Assembly (NCBI GenBank): GCA_003646715.1
Contig: QMLL01000135.1
Location: 1-5,576, forward strand
Direction of reading: 5' to 3'
Source of the DNA: Deltaproteobacteria bacterium
Lineage (GTDB): Bacteria > Desulfobacterota > Syntrophobacteria > B119-G9
Length of the DNA: 5,576 nt
The notes beneath the pieces were generated by a model that was not told where the DNA came from, did not search any database, and worked only from the letters and a program-made list of their open reading frames with translations. Position 1 is the first letter of the stretch. Every line of letters begins with the position of its first letter. Below, in pieces: positions 1-5,170 of this stretch. The translations under genes were made by a program, and so were the position numbers.

Positions 1-93
1 AAACATATGGTTGTCTTAAGGAAGATCCGATTGTTCGTCATCCTCAATCCTATTGTAAAGTCTGAAGAGAACAACATCTTCCCGGCAAAAGTC

Positions 94-121
94 TTGCCTT
101 TTTTAAATAATGTCGTACAAT
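94..121 (+). promoter_or_regulatory. Candidate sigma70-type promoter for the RHH-PIN pair
   Basis: A TTGCCT box (94-99) and a TACAAT box (116-121) are separated by 16 bases. Transcription would start about 7 bases later, almost exactly at the antitoxin ATG at 129, so the mRNA would be leaderless or nearly so. In agreement, no Shine-Dalgarno sequence precedes 129. A short TGT-CGT-ACA inverted repeat (111-119) overlaps the -10 box, where a ribbon-helix-helix autorepressor could bind, but its arms are only three bases. Inferred from sequence match only. Confidence 0.35.
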
Positions 122-128
122 GTAAAAC

Positions 129-350
129 ATGAAGAATGCAACACTAACAATCCGGTTAGATAAAGAGTTAGACGAATTGTTGACGAAAGTCAGCAAGCGA
201 TCCGGGAAAAACAGGAGTGAAATTGCACGAGAAGCTCTTCGCAGGCAACTGCGCTTGGATCAGTTTGAAGAGTTGAGAAAGAGAATAATGCCTTTTGCCG
301 AGGCTCGCGGACTGTTAACGGATGATGATATTTTTTCCCGGGTTTCATGA
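129..350 (+). CDS. Ribbon-helix-helix (CopG/Arc-type) antitoxin
   Basis: Small 73-residue DNA-binding antitoxin, expected to neutralise the downstream PIN toxin and repress their shared promoter. The N-terminus has the ribbon-helix-helix layout: a beta strand at residues 3-9 (ATLTIRL), a first helix at about 11-23, a turn containing GKNRS (26-30) and a second helix at about 29-42. The remaining 30 residues, rich in acidic and basic residues and ending in DDDIFSRVS, are the usual flexible toxin-binding tail. The last codons overlap the next gene's start (ATGA at 347-350), which implies translational coupling. The start at 129 is chosen because it places the beta strand right at the N-terminus. 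It has no Shine-Dalgarno site, so initiation is either leaderless or coupled to a short open frame that ends in TGA at 130-132. Family assignment is confident; the DNA target is not known. Confidence 0.88.
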   Translation: MKNATLTIRLDKELDELLTKVSKRSGKNRSEIAREALRRQLRLDQFEELRKRIMPFAEARGLLTDDDIFSRVS

Positions 351-757
351 AGATTTTCCTTGATACAAACGTACTGATAAGCGCGGTAGCTACAAGAGGG
401 CTCTGTGCGGATGTATTCAGAGAAGTTATTCTCTCCCATCAGTTGGTGATTTCCCGCTCCCTTCTTAGCGAGATTAAGAGGGTTCTGACTTACAAACTTG
501 GTGTACCAGATGAATTTGTCACCGAGTTTATAGAGATAATAGAACGAGACCCCTTGCTTTCTGATTCCTCTCCACTTGCGGAAATAGATATCCGTGACAG
601 AGACGACGTTGTTATTTTATCAGCAGCTCTAAATGCTGGAGTTGATTTCTTTATTACCGGAGACAAAGAACTGTTGGCATTGAGACAGCTGGGTACCATG
701 GAGATCATTTCACCCAGGGAATTTTGGGATAGACTTACACGCGTTAATAAAGGTTAA
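347..757 (+). CDS. PIN-domain ribonuclease toxin (COG1569-like)
   Basis: A 136-residue single-domain PIN protein, the predicted metal-dependent RNase of the toxin-antitoxin pair. It starts with the family's hallmark FLDTNVLISA strand (Asp6, Asn8). Next come the SRSLLSEI segment with Glu42, the RDRDD stretch at 83-87 (Asp84 and Asp87 the likely metal ligands) and ITGDKELL with Asp106. It closes with the ISPREFWDRL segment typical of this PIN subgroup. All acidic residues expected for an active site are present and the length is normal for the family, so the enzyme appears intact. Its ATG overlaps the antitoxin stop codon, giving the standard antitoxin-first order. The target RNA cannot be told from sequence; PIN toxins of other subgroups (VapC) cut tRNA or rRNA, but this subgroup is less well characterised. 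Confidence 0.9.
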   Translation: MKIFLDTNVLISAVATRGLCADVFREVILSHQLVISRSLLSEIKRVLTYKLGVPDEFVTEFIEIIERDPLLSDSSPLAEIDIRDRDDVVILSAALNAGVDFFITGDKELLALRQLGTMEIISPREFWDRLTRVNKG

Positions 758-825
758 AGGGTAGAGACAATCAAGTGGCAATCAACCACGGTTTATATTG
801 CATGCTGGGTTAATAGAGGAAAAAA

Positions 826-1203
826 ATGAAACCCTTTGGCATAATTGAAAAGGAACGCATTATGGCTGAGGATGAGTTGTTTATGGTGGTTAGAGACAAG
901 TATCCTGTTTCTCCTGGGCATACCCTTATTATCATAAAACGAAATGTGTCACGGTTCTTAAAGATGAAGAGCGATGAGAAAGCAAGACTCATCGAATGGA
1001 TTGACTGGTGTATTAATTACTTGGAATCGACACTTGAACCAAAGCCAGATGGGTTTAACATTGGCCTAAATGATGGTGAAGCAGCAGGTCAGACTATTAG
1101 TCAGTTACACGTCCATGTAATTCCACGGTATAAAGGTGATGTTCCTGATCCTCGTGGCGGTGTCCGATTCGTTATCCCTGAGAAAGGCAAATATTGGGAA
1201 TAA
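826..1203 (+). CDS. HIT-family nucleotide hydrolase/transferase
   Basis: A 125-residue histidine-triad family protein of full length. Recognisable parts are YPVSPGHTLII (residues 26-36), the nucleotide-binding GFNIGLNDGEAAGQT (76-90) and the active-site segment QLHVHVIPR (93-101). The first histidine of the canonical H-x-H-x-H triad is Gln93. By alignment with HINT1-type proteins, the middle histidine, His95 here, is the nucleophile that takes up the nucleotidyl group, and it is kept along with His97. The protein is therefore probably active, hydrolysing a nucleotide phosphoramidate or a dinucleoside polyphosphate such as Ap4A; the substrate is not determined by sequence. The C-terminal GDVPDPRGGVRFVIP block belongs to the same subfamily. 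The ATG at 826 is supported by an AGAGGA site at 815-820. It sits 68 bases after the PIN gene and could be cotranscribed with it. Confidence 0.88.
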   Translation: MKPFGIIEKERIMAEDELFMVVRDKYPVSPGHTLIIIKRNVSRFLKMKSDEKARLIEWIDWCINYLESTLEPKPDGFNIGLNDGEAAGQTISQLHVHVIPRYKGDVPDPRGGVRFVIPEKGKYWE

Positions 1204-1391
1204 TTAAATAAAACGGTAAAAAATGTGTTTGAAAGTTTTCGGTGCATATTGACCCAGTTTTTCCCGTGAAAATTAATTTTTTCCTGGGAATAAAGTTCCT
1301 CCAGTTGAAAATAAGGATAAAGCGATTGATAAGCATAGAAGTCGAAGCTTAGAATAGAGAACTCAGAAAAAGAGAGAGCCAGGTAAACAGA

Positions 1392-1505
1392 TTGCCTATT
1401 ACTGAAATTTTAGTGCTAGCTCTCTTCTTATGTGCATGTAATGCCGGGGCTGCTTCTGTTCACTCGAAGAAAATCTCAGGACTTAAACTGAAAAGTGTGC
1501 AATAA
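1392..1505 (+). CDS. Possible small lipoprotein-like peptide (weak)
   Basis: A 37-codon frame starting with TTG, ending 21 bases before hicB. After a short N-terminus (PITEI) it has a hydrophobic stretch, LVLALFLCACNAGAAS, at about residues 6-21. LCAC resembles a lipobox with the second cysteine as the lipidated residue. The rest is a short basic tail. Against it: the start is TTG, the upstream AGG (1381-1383) is a poor ribosome binding site, there is no charged residue before the hydrophobic core as expected for a signal peptide, and the product is tiny. It could be chance, the remnant of a larger lipoprotein, or a small membrane peptide. I do not recognise a family. Confidence 0.2.
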   Translation: MPITEILVLALFLCACNAGAASVHSKKISGLKLKSVQ

Positions 1506-1512
1506 TACTAGC

Positions 1513-1517
1513 GGAGG
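1513..1517 (+). promoter_or_regulatory. Ribosome binding site of hicB
   Basis: A perfect GGAGG core lies 9 bases before the ATG at 1527. It is the strongest Shine-Dalgarno site in the left half and fixes the hicB start, with no equally good alternative codon nearby. Confidence 0.75.
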
Positions 1518-1526
1518 GTAAAAAAT

Positions 1527-1739
1527 ATGAATATCGAGTACACTGTCCAAATATGGAAAGAAGGGGACCAATACATAGCGCACACTATGCCTCTTGATGT
1601 AATGAGTTCTGGTAAGACTCCCGAGGAGGCAAAAAGAGCGGTTGAGGAAGCAGTGGAAGTTTTTATTGCTACTGCTAAGGATATGGGGACTTTGAATGAT
1701 ATTCTCGAAGAATGTGGATACCGACTGTTCCAAAGCTAG
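1527..1739 (+). CDS. HicB-type antitoxin, no recognisable HicA partner
   Basis: A 70-residue protein with the HicB degraded RNase H-like fold: strand EYTVQIWKEGDQYIAHTMPLD (residues 4-24), then SSGKTPEEAKRAVEEAVEVFI (27-47), the helix that marks the family, and a DILEECGY end (58-65). HicB antitoxins bind and inhibit the small mRNA-cleaving toxin HicA. This one is the short form without a C-terminal DNA-binding domain, so self-regulation would need another factor. HicA is normally adjacent, but the next gene, 30 bases on, is a nucleotidyltransferase, and no HicA double-stranded-RNA-binding-like ORF is visible nearby. After GYR the C-terminus (LFQS) diverges from what I would expect, so the gene may have been cut when a hicA was lost. 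Read here as an orphan antitoxin or a solitary HicB-fold protein. Confidence 0.78.
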   Translation: MNIEYTVQIWKEGDQYIAHTMPLDVMSSGKTPEEAKRAVEEAVEVFIATAKDMGTLNDILEECGYRLFQS

Positions 1740-1769
1740 AGCATCGCAAAGGCGGAAAAACCTAAAAAT

Positions 1770-2090
1770 ATGATGAAACAAGAAGATAGAAAAATATTTG
1801 AGGAATTTGCGAGCCGGGTTCGTGCCATTTTCCATGATGCCCAATTATGGGCTTTTGGTTCTAGGGCCAGGGGCAATGCTGAATGGGATTCTGACTTCGA
1901 TGTTTGTATTGTCCTTGAAAAGGTGGATGAACGTGTAGATCAAATGATTCGCAATATTGCATGGAAAGTGGGCTTCGAGAAGGAGCGGGTGATTACCACT
2001 GTTGTAATTGAAAGAAAAGAGTTTGAAATTGGTCCCATGTCGGAGAGCACTCTTGTGGCAAACATACGGCGTGAAGGGATACCCGCATGA
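1770..2090 (+). CDS. Minimal nucleotidyltransferase (MNT), antitoxin partner of HEPN
   Basis: A 106-residue polymerase-beta-fold nucleotidyltransferase. The signature GSRARG at residues 30-35 is followed by SDFD at 41-44, giving exactly the G-S-x10-D-x-D motif, with Asp42 and Asp44 as metal ligands. In studied MNT/HEPN modules (MntA-HepT) the MNT protein transfers AMP to the HEPN toxin and silences it. The same role is inferred here because the HEPN gene follows with an ATGA overlap (2087-2090). A third acidic palm residue is not obvious in the strand ITTVVIERKEF (75-85). The C-terminal LVANIRREGIPA is typical of these proteins. Two ATG codons stand in tandem (1770 and 1773), and only a weak GGCGGA (1751-1756) precedes them. 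The preceding hicB frame, if its TAG at 1737 were read through, would run in frame into this gene. Confidence 0.87.
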   Translation: MMKQEDRKIFEEFASRVRAIFHDAQLWAFGSRARGNAEWDSDFDVCIVLEKVDERVDQMIRNIAWKVGFEKERVITTVVIERKEFEIGPMSESTLVANIRREGIPA

Positions 2091-2489
2091 TTACTGAAAA
2101 TGTAAGAGCTCTCATTTCATATAGGCTTGAGCAAGCTCAGGAATCTCTTGATGCGGCCAAGCTTCTTTATGAAAATAATTTGTTTAGAGCTTCCATCAAT
2201 CGATCCTACTATGCAATGTTTTACTCTGTACTGGCTCTTCTTGCTTCCAAACAAATAGGAAACATCCAAACATAGCGGGGCCATCTCACTTTTTGATAAG
2301 GACTATGTAAAGACGGGAATTTTTACTAAAGAGTTTTCACGGTGGCTTCATGAGGCATTTGACCTCAGACAACGCTCGGACTATGCACCAAAATATTCTC
2401 CATCCGCTGAAAAAGCCAAGACAACGCTTCAGAATGCAATGGCTTTTTTAAAGGAAGTCAAGGATAAGCTTGAGAACCTGGAATATTGA
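2087..2489 (+). pseudogene. HEPN-domain toxin, interrupted by a +1 frameshift
   Basis: HEPN protein of the COG1895/PF05168 type, partner of the upstream MNT. As read, translation stops at 2275 after 62 residues. If one A of the AAA run at 2260-2262 is removed, the frame continues to TGA at 2487-2489 and gives a coherent 133-residue protein of normal length. The first part has an N-terminal helix (RLEQAQESLDAAKLLYEN) and the family block RASINRSYYAMFYS (residues 34-47). The shifted part supplies SKHSGAISLFDKDYVKTGIF (60-79), LRQRSDYAPKYS (93-104) and a final helix. HEPN proteins of such modules are RNases or RNA-binding toxins. The truncated form keeps the R-x-YY block but loses the KH and R-x-x-SDY blocks, so it is unlikely to be active. 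The reading frame is otherwise intact, so either the mutation is recent or the extra base is a sequencing error. Confidence 0.88.
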
Positions 2490-2523
2490 ATTGAGAGATG
2501 ATATAGACGAGTCTCGTTGAAAA

Positions 2524-2791
2524 CTAGCCAGTGCATCGAAGATTCGGTCTCGGAAAACTGGTGCCAATACTAATCTTCACATGTTCCTCCCTTGTAACGG
2601 TTTTACCCCCGAGAGATAAACTTGGAAGGTTTTTAAGCGTTTTTAGAGCTTTGTTACCAACCAGTTCGGCTAGATATTTTTCCAGAGACTTTTCTATAGT
2701 ATCAGAAATGTATCTGTGCTGTTCTTTACTGGGAGTGCAGACACTTTTCCATAAGTCCTTCTTTGATAACGATGCAACAACGGTTTTTCAT
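2524..2791 (-). pseudogene. Unrecognised small protein, probably frameshifted at its start
   Basis: On the minus strand, 87 codons are open from 2787 down to TAG at 2526-2524. The peptide looks real: WKSVCTPSKEQHRYISDTIE, then a helix (SLEKYLAELVGNKALKTL), then SLSLGGKTVTREEHVKISIG and an arginine-rich end. It lacks a usable start. The nearest in-frame ATG (2796) meets a TGA two codons later. The ATG at 2791-2789 is one base out of frame, and deleting one A from the five-A run at 2784-2788 would give a natural beginning, MKTVVASLSKKDLW. The frame lies about 50 bases after the 173-aa gene on the same strand and would be the last gene of that operon. I recognise no family. A 107-codon GTG frame on the opposite strand is composition-wise an antisense shadow. 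Confidence 0.42.
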
Positions 2792-2839
2792 GTCATGCTG
2801 ATGTTTCGAAGTAATCAATTGAGAAGAAGTCGCGAGAGG

Positions 2840-3361
2840 TTATGCCTTGTTTAAAGTTAATTGCTCCTGAATTTTCTTTGGTAGCTTTTCTATTGCCACT
2901 TGTTTATTTTCTATTGCCTCAGAGATGATTTTCTTCACTTGATTCCTCGTAAAACGGTGAAATCTATTGTATTCTCTTATTGAACTTGCGAACAAACTAG
3001 CTAACATGCTGATTTTGGTCACATCAAGTCGCACAGCGTCAACGTGCTTTTTTCGAAGGTGAAAGGCTATTGTTTTGCCTTCGGATCTCTCAAAAGTTAT
3101 TTTTTCTTTTAATGCGGCGTCTTTCTCAATCCATGCAAGGTCAATTTTGTCTATACGATCATTGTCAGGGTTTGTGGCTAAGGCTAGTGCAATTTCACGT
3201 AGTTCCTTCTCATCAGCTGCCTTGGTGTACTCCCATAATGACAAGCAATTACCACTTGTTCTCAAATCGGATGTCACCGCATCAGCAGAGATAGCATCGA
3301 TTCCCAGTTCTTCTCTTGGTTCCCACTTTGCTCTAGAAATCTTTCTAACGAGATAGGTCAT
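2840..3361 (-). CDS. Unrecognised 173-aa protein, third gene of the minus-strand operon
   Basis: Soluble, highly charged protein without signal peptide or membrane segment; I do not recognise a family. The N-terminal part (residues 1-100) mixes short strands and helices: YLVRKISRAKWE (3-14), a segment ending NCLSLWEY (38-45), DKIDLAWIEKD (71-81). The C-terminal part looks helical, with ISMLASLFASSIREYNRFHRF (117-137) and a lysine-rich tail (EKLPKKIQEQL). An R-x5-H (Arg129 to His135) sits in that helix and superficially matches the HEPN RNase motif R-x4-6-H, but nothing else supports a HEPN fold. The start is well supported by AAGAGGT at 3371-3365, four bases from the ATG. Only 16 bases separate it from the stop of the upstream gene, so the two are almost certainly cotranscribed. 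Confidence 0.75.
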   Translation of the reverse strand: MTYLVRKISRAKWEPREELGIDAISADAVTSDLRTSGNCLSLWEYTKAADEKELREIALALATNPDNDRIDKIDLAWIEKDAALKEKITFERSEGKTIAFHLRKKHVDAVRLDVTKISMLASLFASSIREYNRFHRFTRNQVKKIISEAIENKQVAIEKLPKKIQEQLTLNKA

Positions 3362-3377
3362 ACTACCTCTTCAGAAT

Positions 3378-4100
3378 TCATTCCTTAAGGTCTTGTGTAA
3401 CTGATTCGATATAATCTCTAAGCCAACCTACTTGCTCCCTTTTCATATGTTGTTCCAGAAGTTCTACCGCTCTCTCAATTTCCAATAGCTCTAGCATTTG
3501 TACGGCGGCATCTCTAACCTCCACATCATGATGTTCTAATGCAGCTCTAGCAATGTGAATAATCCAATCACCGCGGTCTATTGGCTTAACTCGCCCTAGA
3601 CACTTGAGAATCGAAGCTACTATGCCTATATTACGTTCGTAATGTACCGTGTTATAAAGCCAACTGAATGTTTTTTGGGGGGATCTCGCCAATGATTTCT
3701 TGAGAAGTTCCTCTGCAGGATGGGAAAAACCATCTTCAACAGGTTCTGCATTTATCGCCGAGATAATGTCTAAAGCAAAGAGGGTATCTTCCTCTTTGAC
3801 AAGACTCTCTGAGGTTTCTGAAGATTTGAACTCATTCTCACATTTTCCCGGTGAAAGATAAGAAATTTGGCTTAATTCGTGAACAAAAAGCGTCCAGATC
3901 TTCCTTTGAAGATCAGCTCCTTTTCGAGAGTAGTTATACTCTTCATACGTTGGGTCTCCTGTGGTAGTTTCCCATAATTCAGACTCACTAAAGTCTTGAT
4001 TAATTGTCCCAGCTTCTACAATACTGTCTACGGATTGTTCAAAACTCACAAGTATTTCAGGAGAAAAAGAAATTAATTCAGTATTTATGTGACTAGCCAT
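3378..4100 (-). CDS. Unrecognised 240-aa protein with HEAT-like C-terminus
   Basis: Soluble protein, second gene of the operon. Residues 1-60 are acidic and of unclear fold (SPEILVSFEQSVDSIVEAG; GDPTYEEYNYSRKG). Residues 61-80 form a helix with VHEL (73-76). A linker rich in E and S follows (91-105), then an all-helical part from about 106 to the end. Its last 90 residues look like two or three HEAT-type repeats: an ASILKCLGRV helix pair, then ALEHHDVEVRDAAVQMLELL (187-206) with the D-x-E-V-R-x-A-A pattern, then ERAVELLEQHMKREQVGWLR and a closing helix. HEAT repeats are protein-binding scaffolds. The start at 4100 is preferred because of GGGGGGAG just before it; an ORF start at 4145 would overlap the previous gene by 32 bases, and an ATG at 4112 lies one base after that gene's stop. 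Function unknown. Confidence 0.72.
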   Translation of the reverse strand: MASHINTELISFSPEILVSFEQSVDSIVEAGTINQDFSESELWETTTGDPTYEEYNYSRKGADLQRKIWTLFVHELSQISYLSPGKCENEFKSSETSESLVKEEDTLFALDIISAINAEPVEDGFSHPAEELLKKSLARSPQKTFSWLYNTVHYERNIGIVASILKCLGRVKPIDRGDWIIHIARAALEHHDVEVRDAAVQMLELLEIERAVELLEQHMKREQVGWLRDYIESVTQDLKE

Positions 4101-4110
4101 AACTCCCCCC
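4101..4110 (-). promoter_or_regulatory. G-rich ribosome binding site deciding the start at 4100
   Basis: On the minus strand GGGGGGAGTT directly precedes ATG 4100. The purine core fits a Shine-Dalgarno site, but GGAG ends only two bases before the ATG, which is tight. Ribosomes ending the upstream gene at 4114 could reinitiate here or at the ATG at 4112. Confidence 0.45.
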
Positions 4111-4113
4111 ATT

Positions 4114-4749
4114 TTAAAAAAGTTTCTGTAATACAGTCCCTTCAAAATGTTTACACCGATCGGAAAACTTGAGAATGTTCTCTTTTGCTTCTAGCAATGG
4201 ATTATCACCAGGGCAATCTGTATGATAGTTGCCATTCACTAATATACCTTTCAGGCTGCCGCCATTGAATGTACCGGGTTCACATGAAAGATTCAATCGA
4301 CAATTTCCCAGAGGGTATTGAAAACGTAATGATACGGATTTCAGTTTGAGATCATTGACGCTGCAATTCTTGGCTCTAAGAAACTTGGTAATTAAAGCGT
4401 CTTCCGGGTTGGAGTTTTTAATTGCAACTCCAATGTTAATTCCAACAGCAGTATATCGTACAAATGGGAGCTTTTCCACGTACCTAATTGCTAATTTTGG
4501 GATTTCCGAATTTTCTAATACTGGTGGGGCGGGCGACTGAACCACCTGAAACTTGCGGCTTTCCACTGTGAAACTGATACCATTTTTAAATTTTACTACA
4601 GAAAATGGTGGCGTGCACAGGGGTGGTTCTGCAAGCTCCCAATCTTTGGGCACAATTCCCTCGCTGGTTAGAAAAGACGGGTGAAGGATAGTGGGATTAT
4701 GATCGATAGCCAGTACGACTACTGAAAGATTGAGCTTTTTAATTTCCAT
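4114..4749 (-). CDS. Unrecognised 211-aa beta-rich protein, first gene of the operon
   Basis: Soluble protein with many alternating hydrophobic segments. Strand LNLSVVVLAI (residues 6-15) leads into NPTILHPSFL (18-27), GIVPKDWELAEPPLCTPP (31-48), VVKFKNGISFTVE (51-63), then IRYVEKLPFVRYTAVGINI (88-106), LKSVSLRFQYPLGNCRLNLS (136-155) and ILVNGNYHTDCPG (169-181). It ends in a helix, LLEAKENILKFSDRCKHFEG (185-204). No signal peptide, membrane segment or catalytic motif is evident. The layout, paired strands then a final helix with F/E, loosely recalls the sporadically distributed TIGR04255 proteins, but that is an impression. Start at 4749 is chosen over an ATG at 4761 because GAGGG (4759-4755) lies five bases upstream. 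The next gene starts 13 bases after its stop. Function unknown; its place at the head of an exclusive operon suggests a joint role with the next two genes. Confidence 0.75.
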   Translation of the reverse strand: MEIKKLNLSVVVLAIDHNPTILHPSFLTSEGIVPKDWELAEPPLCTPPFSVVKFKNGISFTVESRKFQVVQSPAPPVLENSEIPKLAIRYVEKLPFVRYTAVGINIGVAIKNSNPEDALITKFLRAKNCSVNDLKLKSVSLRFQYPLGNCRLNLSCEPGTFNGGSLKGILVNGNYHTDCPGDNPLLEAKENILKFSDRCKHFEGTVLQKLF

Positions 4750-4754
4750 TCTTT

Positions 4755-4759
4755 CCCTC
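4755..4759 (-). promoter_or_regulatory. Ribosome binding site fixing the start at 4749
   Basis: GAGGG on the minus strand, five bases from ATG 4749. The alternative ATG at 4761 has no such site, so the shorter protein is preferred. Confidence 0.65.
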
Positions 4760-4778
4760 ATAAATGAAACTCAAATAG

Positions 4779-4807
4779 TTCATACACCTATAACTAGAAC
4801 ATTTGAA
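4779..4807 (-). promoter_or_regulatory. Weak candidate promoter of the minus-strand operon
   Basis: TTCAAA (4807-4802) and TATGAA (4784-4779) on the minus strand are separated by 17 bases, each matching four of six consensus positions. The predicted start near 4772 would give a leader of about 23 bases before the GAGGG site and ATG 4749. Such matches are common in AT-rich DNA, so this is only a candidate. Confidence 0.22.
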
Positions 4808-5170
4808 CATCTCTTGTAAAGTAGTTTAAGAAATTTTGAATATGGAAAACAATTATTTCTCTATGTTTGTTCTCTTTTCTGTGATGGTGTAGTTCTCAGG
4901 ATTGTAGAATCGCTTGCAGATGAGATACAAAACTACCAAGAGCCAATGGGTAACTACTGAGCTGAATTAAGAGTTTCGTGGTTGTTTTAGTCATACTTTT
5001 TCGCAGATAAATCGCCTTGTTGAAACAACTCCTTGGCATTTGAAAAATTTATGCAACTTGCCCCGTTGCTTCTTTGCGATTAAGCTTGATAAAATTGTGA
5101 TGGGGTTTGTTTTGTCAGAAATCTTGAGCAGAAAGGGGGATATGGATTGGAGTCCGAGGTAAAGCTGGAT

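Larger units (their letters stand above)
1204..1526. other. 323-base gap between the HIT gene and hicB
   Basis: AT-rich and without an ATG-initiated gene I can support. Contents noted: a perfect 12-base AT palindrome, AAAATTAATTTT, at 1269-1280, flanked by CCCAG (1253-1257) and CTGGG (1284-1288) as widely spaced inverted arms; a short TTG-initiated frame with a lipoprotein-like N-terminus (1392-1505, listed separately); and the hicB ribosome binding site. No convincing rho-independent terminator or RNA gene is visible. Confidence 0.5.
4750..5170. other. About 420-base gap between the Hsp70-like gene and the operon
   Basis: AT-rich sequence between two minus-strand genes, holding the leader and candidate promoter of the 211-aa gene. 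I see no convincing gene: short frames on the minus strand (such as 5039-4896, 47 codons) have no ribosome binding site and a composition like noncoding DNA. One 30-codon open stretch (5079-4987) reads NAKELFQQGDLSAKKYD at its end, resembling part of a TPR helix pair, but has no start. A small palindrome TTGTTGAAACAA lies near 5018-5029. No terminator, tRNA or repeat is evident. Confidence 0.45.

Noticed and set aside
20..82. GGAAGAT (20-26) and ATCTTCC (76-82) as an operator or hairpin
   Set aside because: Seven-base arms 49 bases apart with no extension on either side; expected by chance.
129..135. HEPN RNase motif R-x5-H in the 173-aa protein (residues 129-135 of the protein, about 2957-2977 in the window) as evidence of a HEPN toxin
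   Set aside because: The motif is short and frequent by chance; the surrounding sequence lacks other HEPN features.
490..992. Minus-strand frames opposite the PIN and HIT genes
   Set aside because: They mirror confidently identified genes; serine-rich antisense products without family features.
1476..1844. Minus-strand 122-codon frame across hicB and the MNT start
   Set aside because: Antisense to two recognised genes; its F/H/L/S-rich composition is typical of a shadow.
2507..2517. Inverted repeat ACGAG-T-CTCGT between the converging clusters as a terminator
   Set aside because: The centre is one base, so a stable hairpin would have only a three-base stem, and no T run follows on either strand.
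2531..2854. Plus-strand 107-codon GTG frame
   Set aside because: Rich in S, L, F, R and C with no ribosome binding site or recognisable fold. The opposite strand over the same bases reads as a more protein-like sequence.
3070..3356. Two overlapping plus-strand frames opposite the 173-aa gene
   Set aside because: Both are antisense to a gene with a good ribosome binding site and tight operon spacing, and neither has a convincing start.
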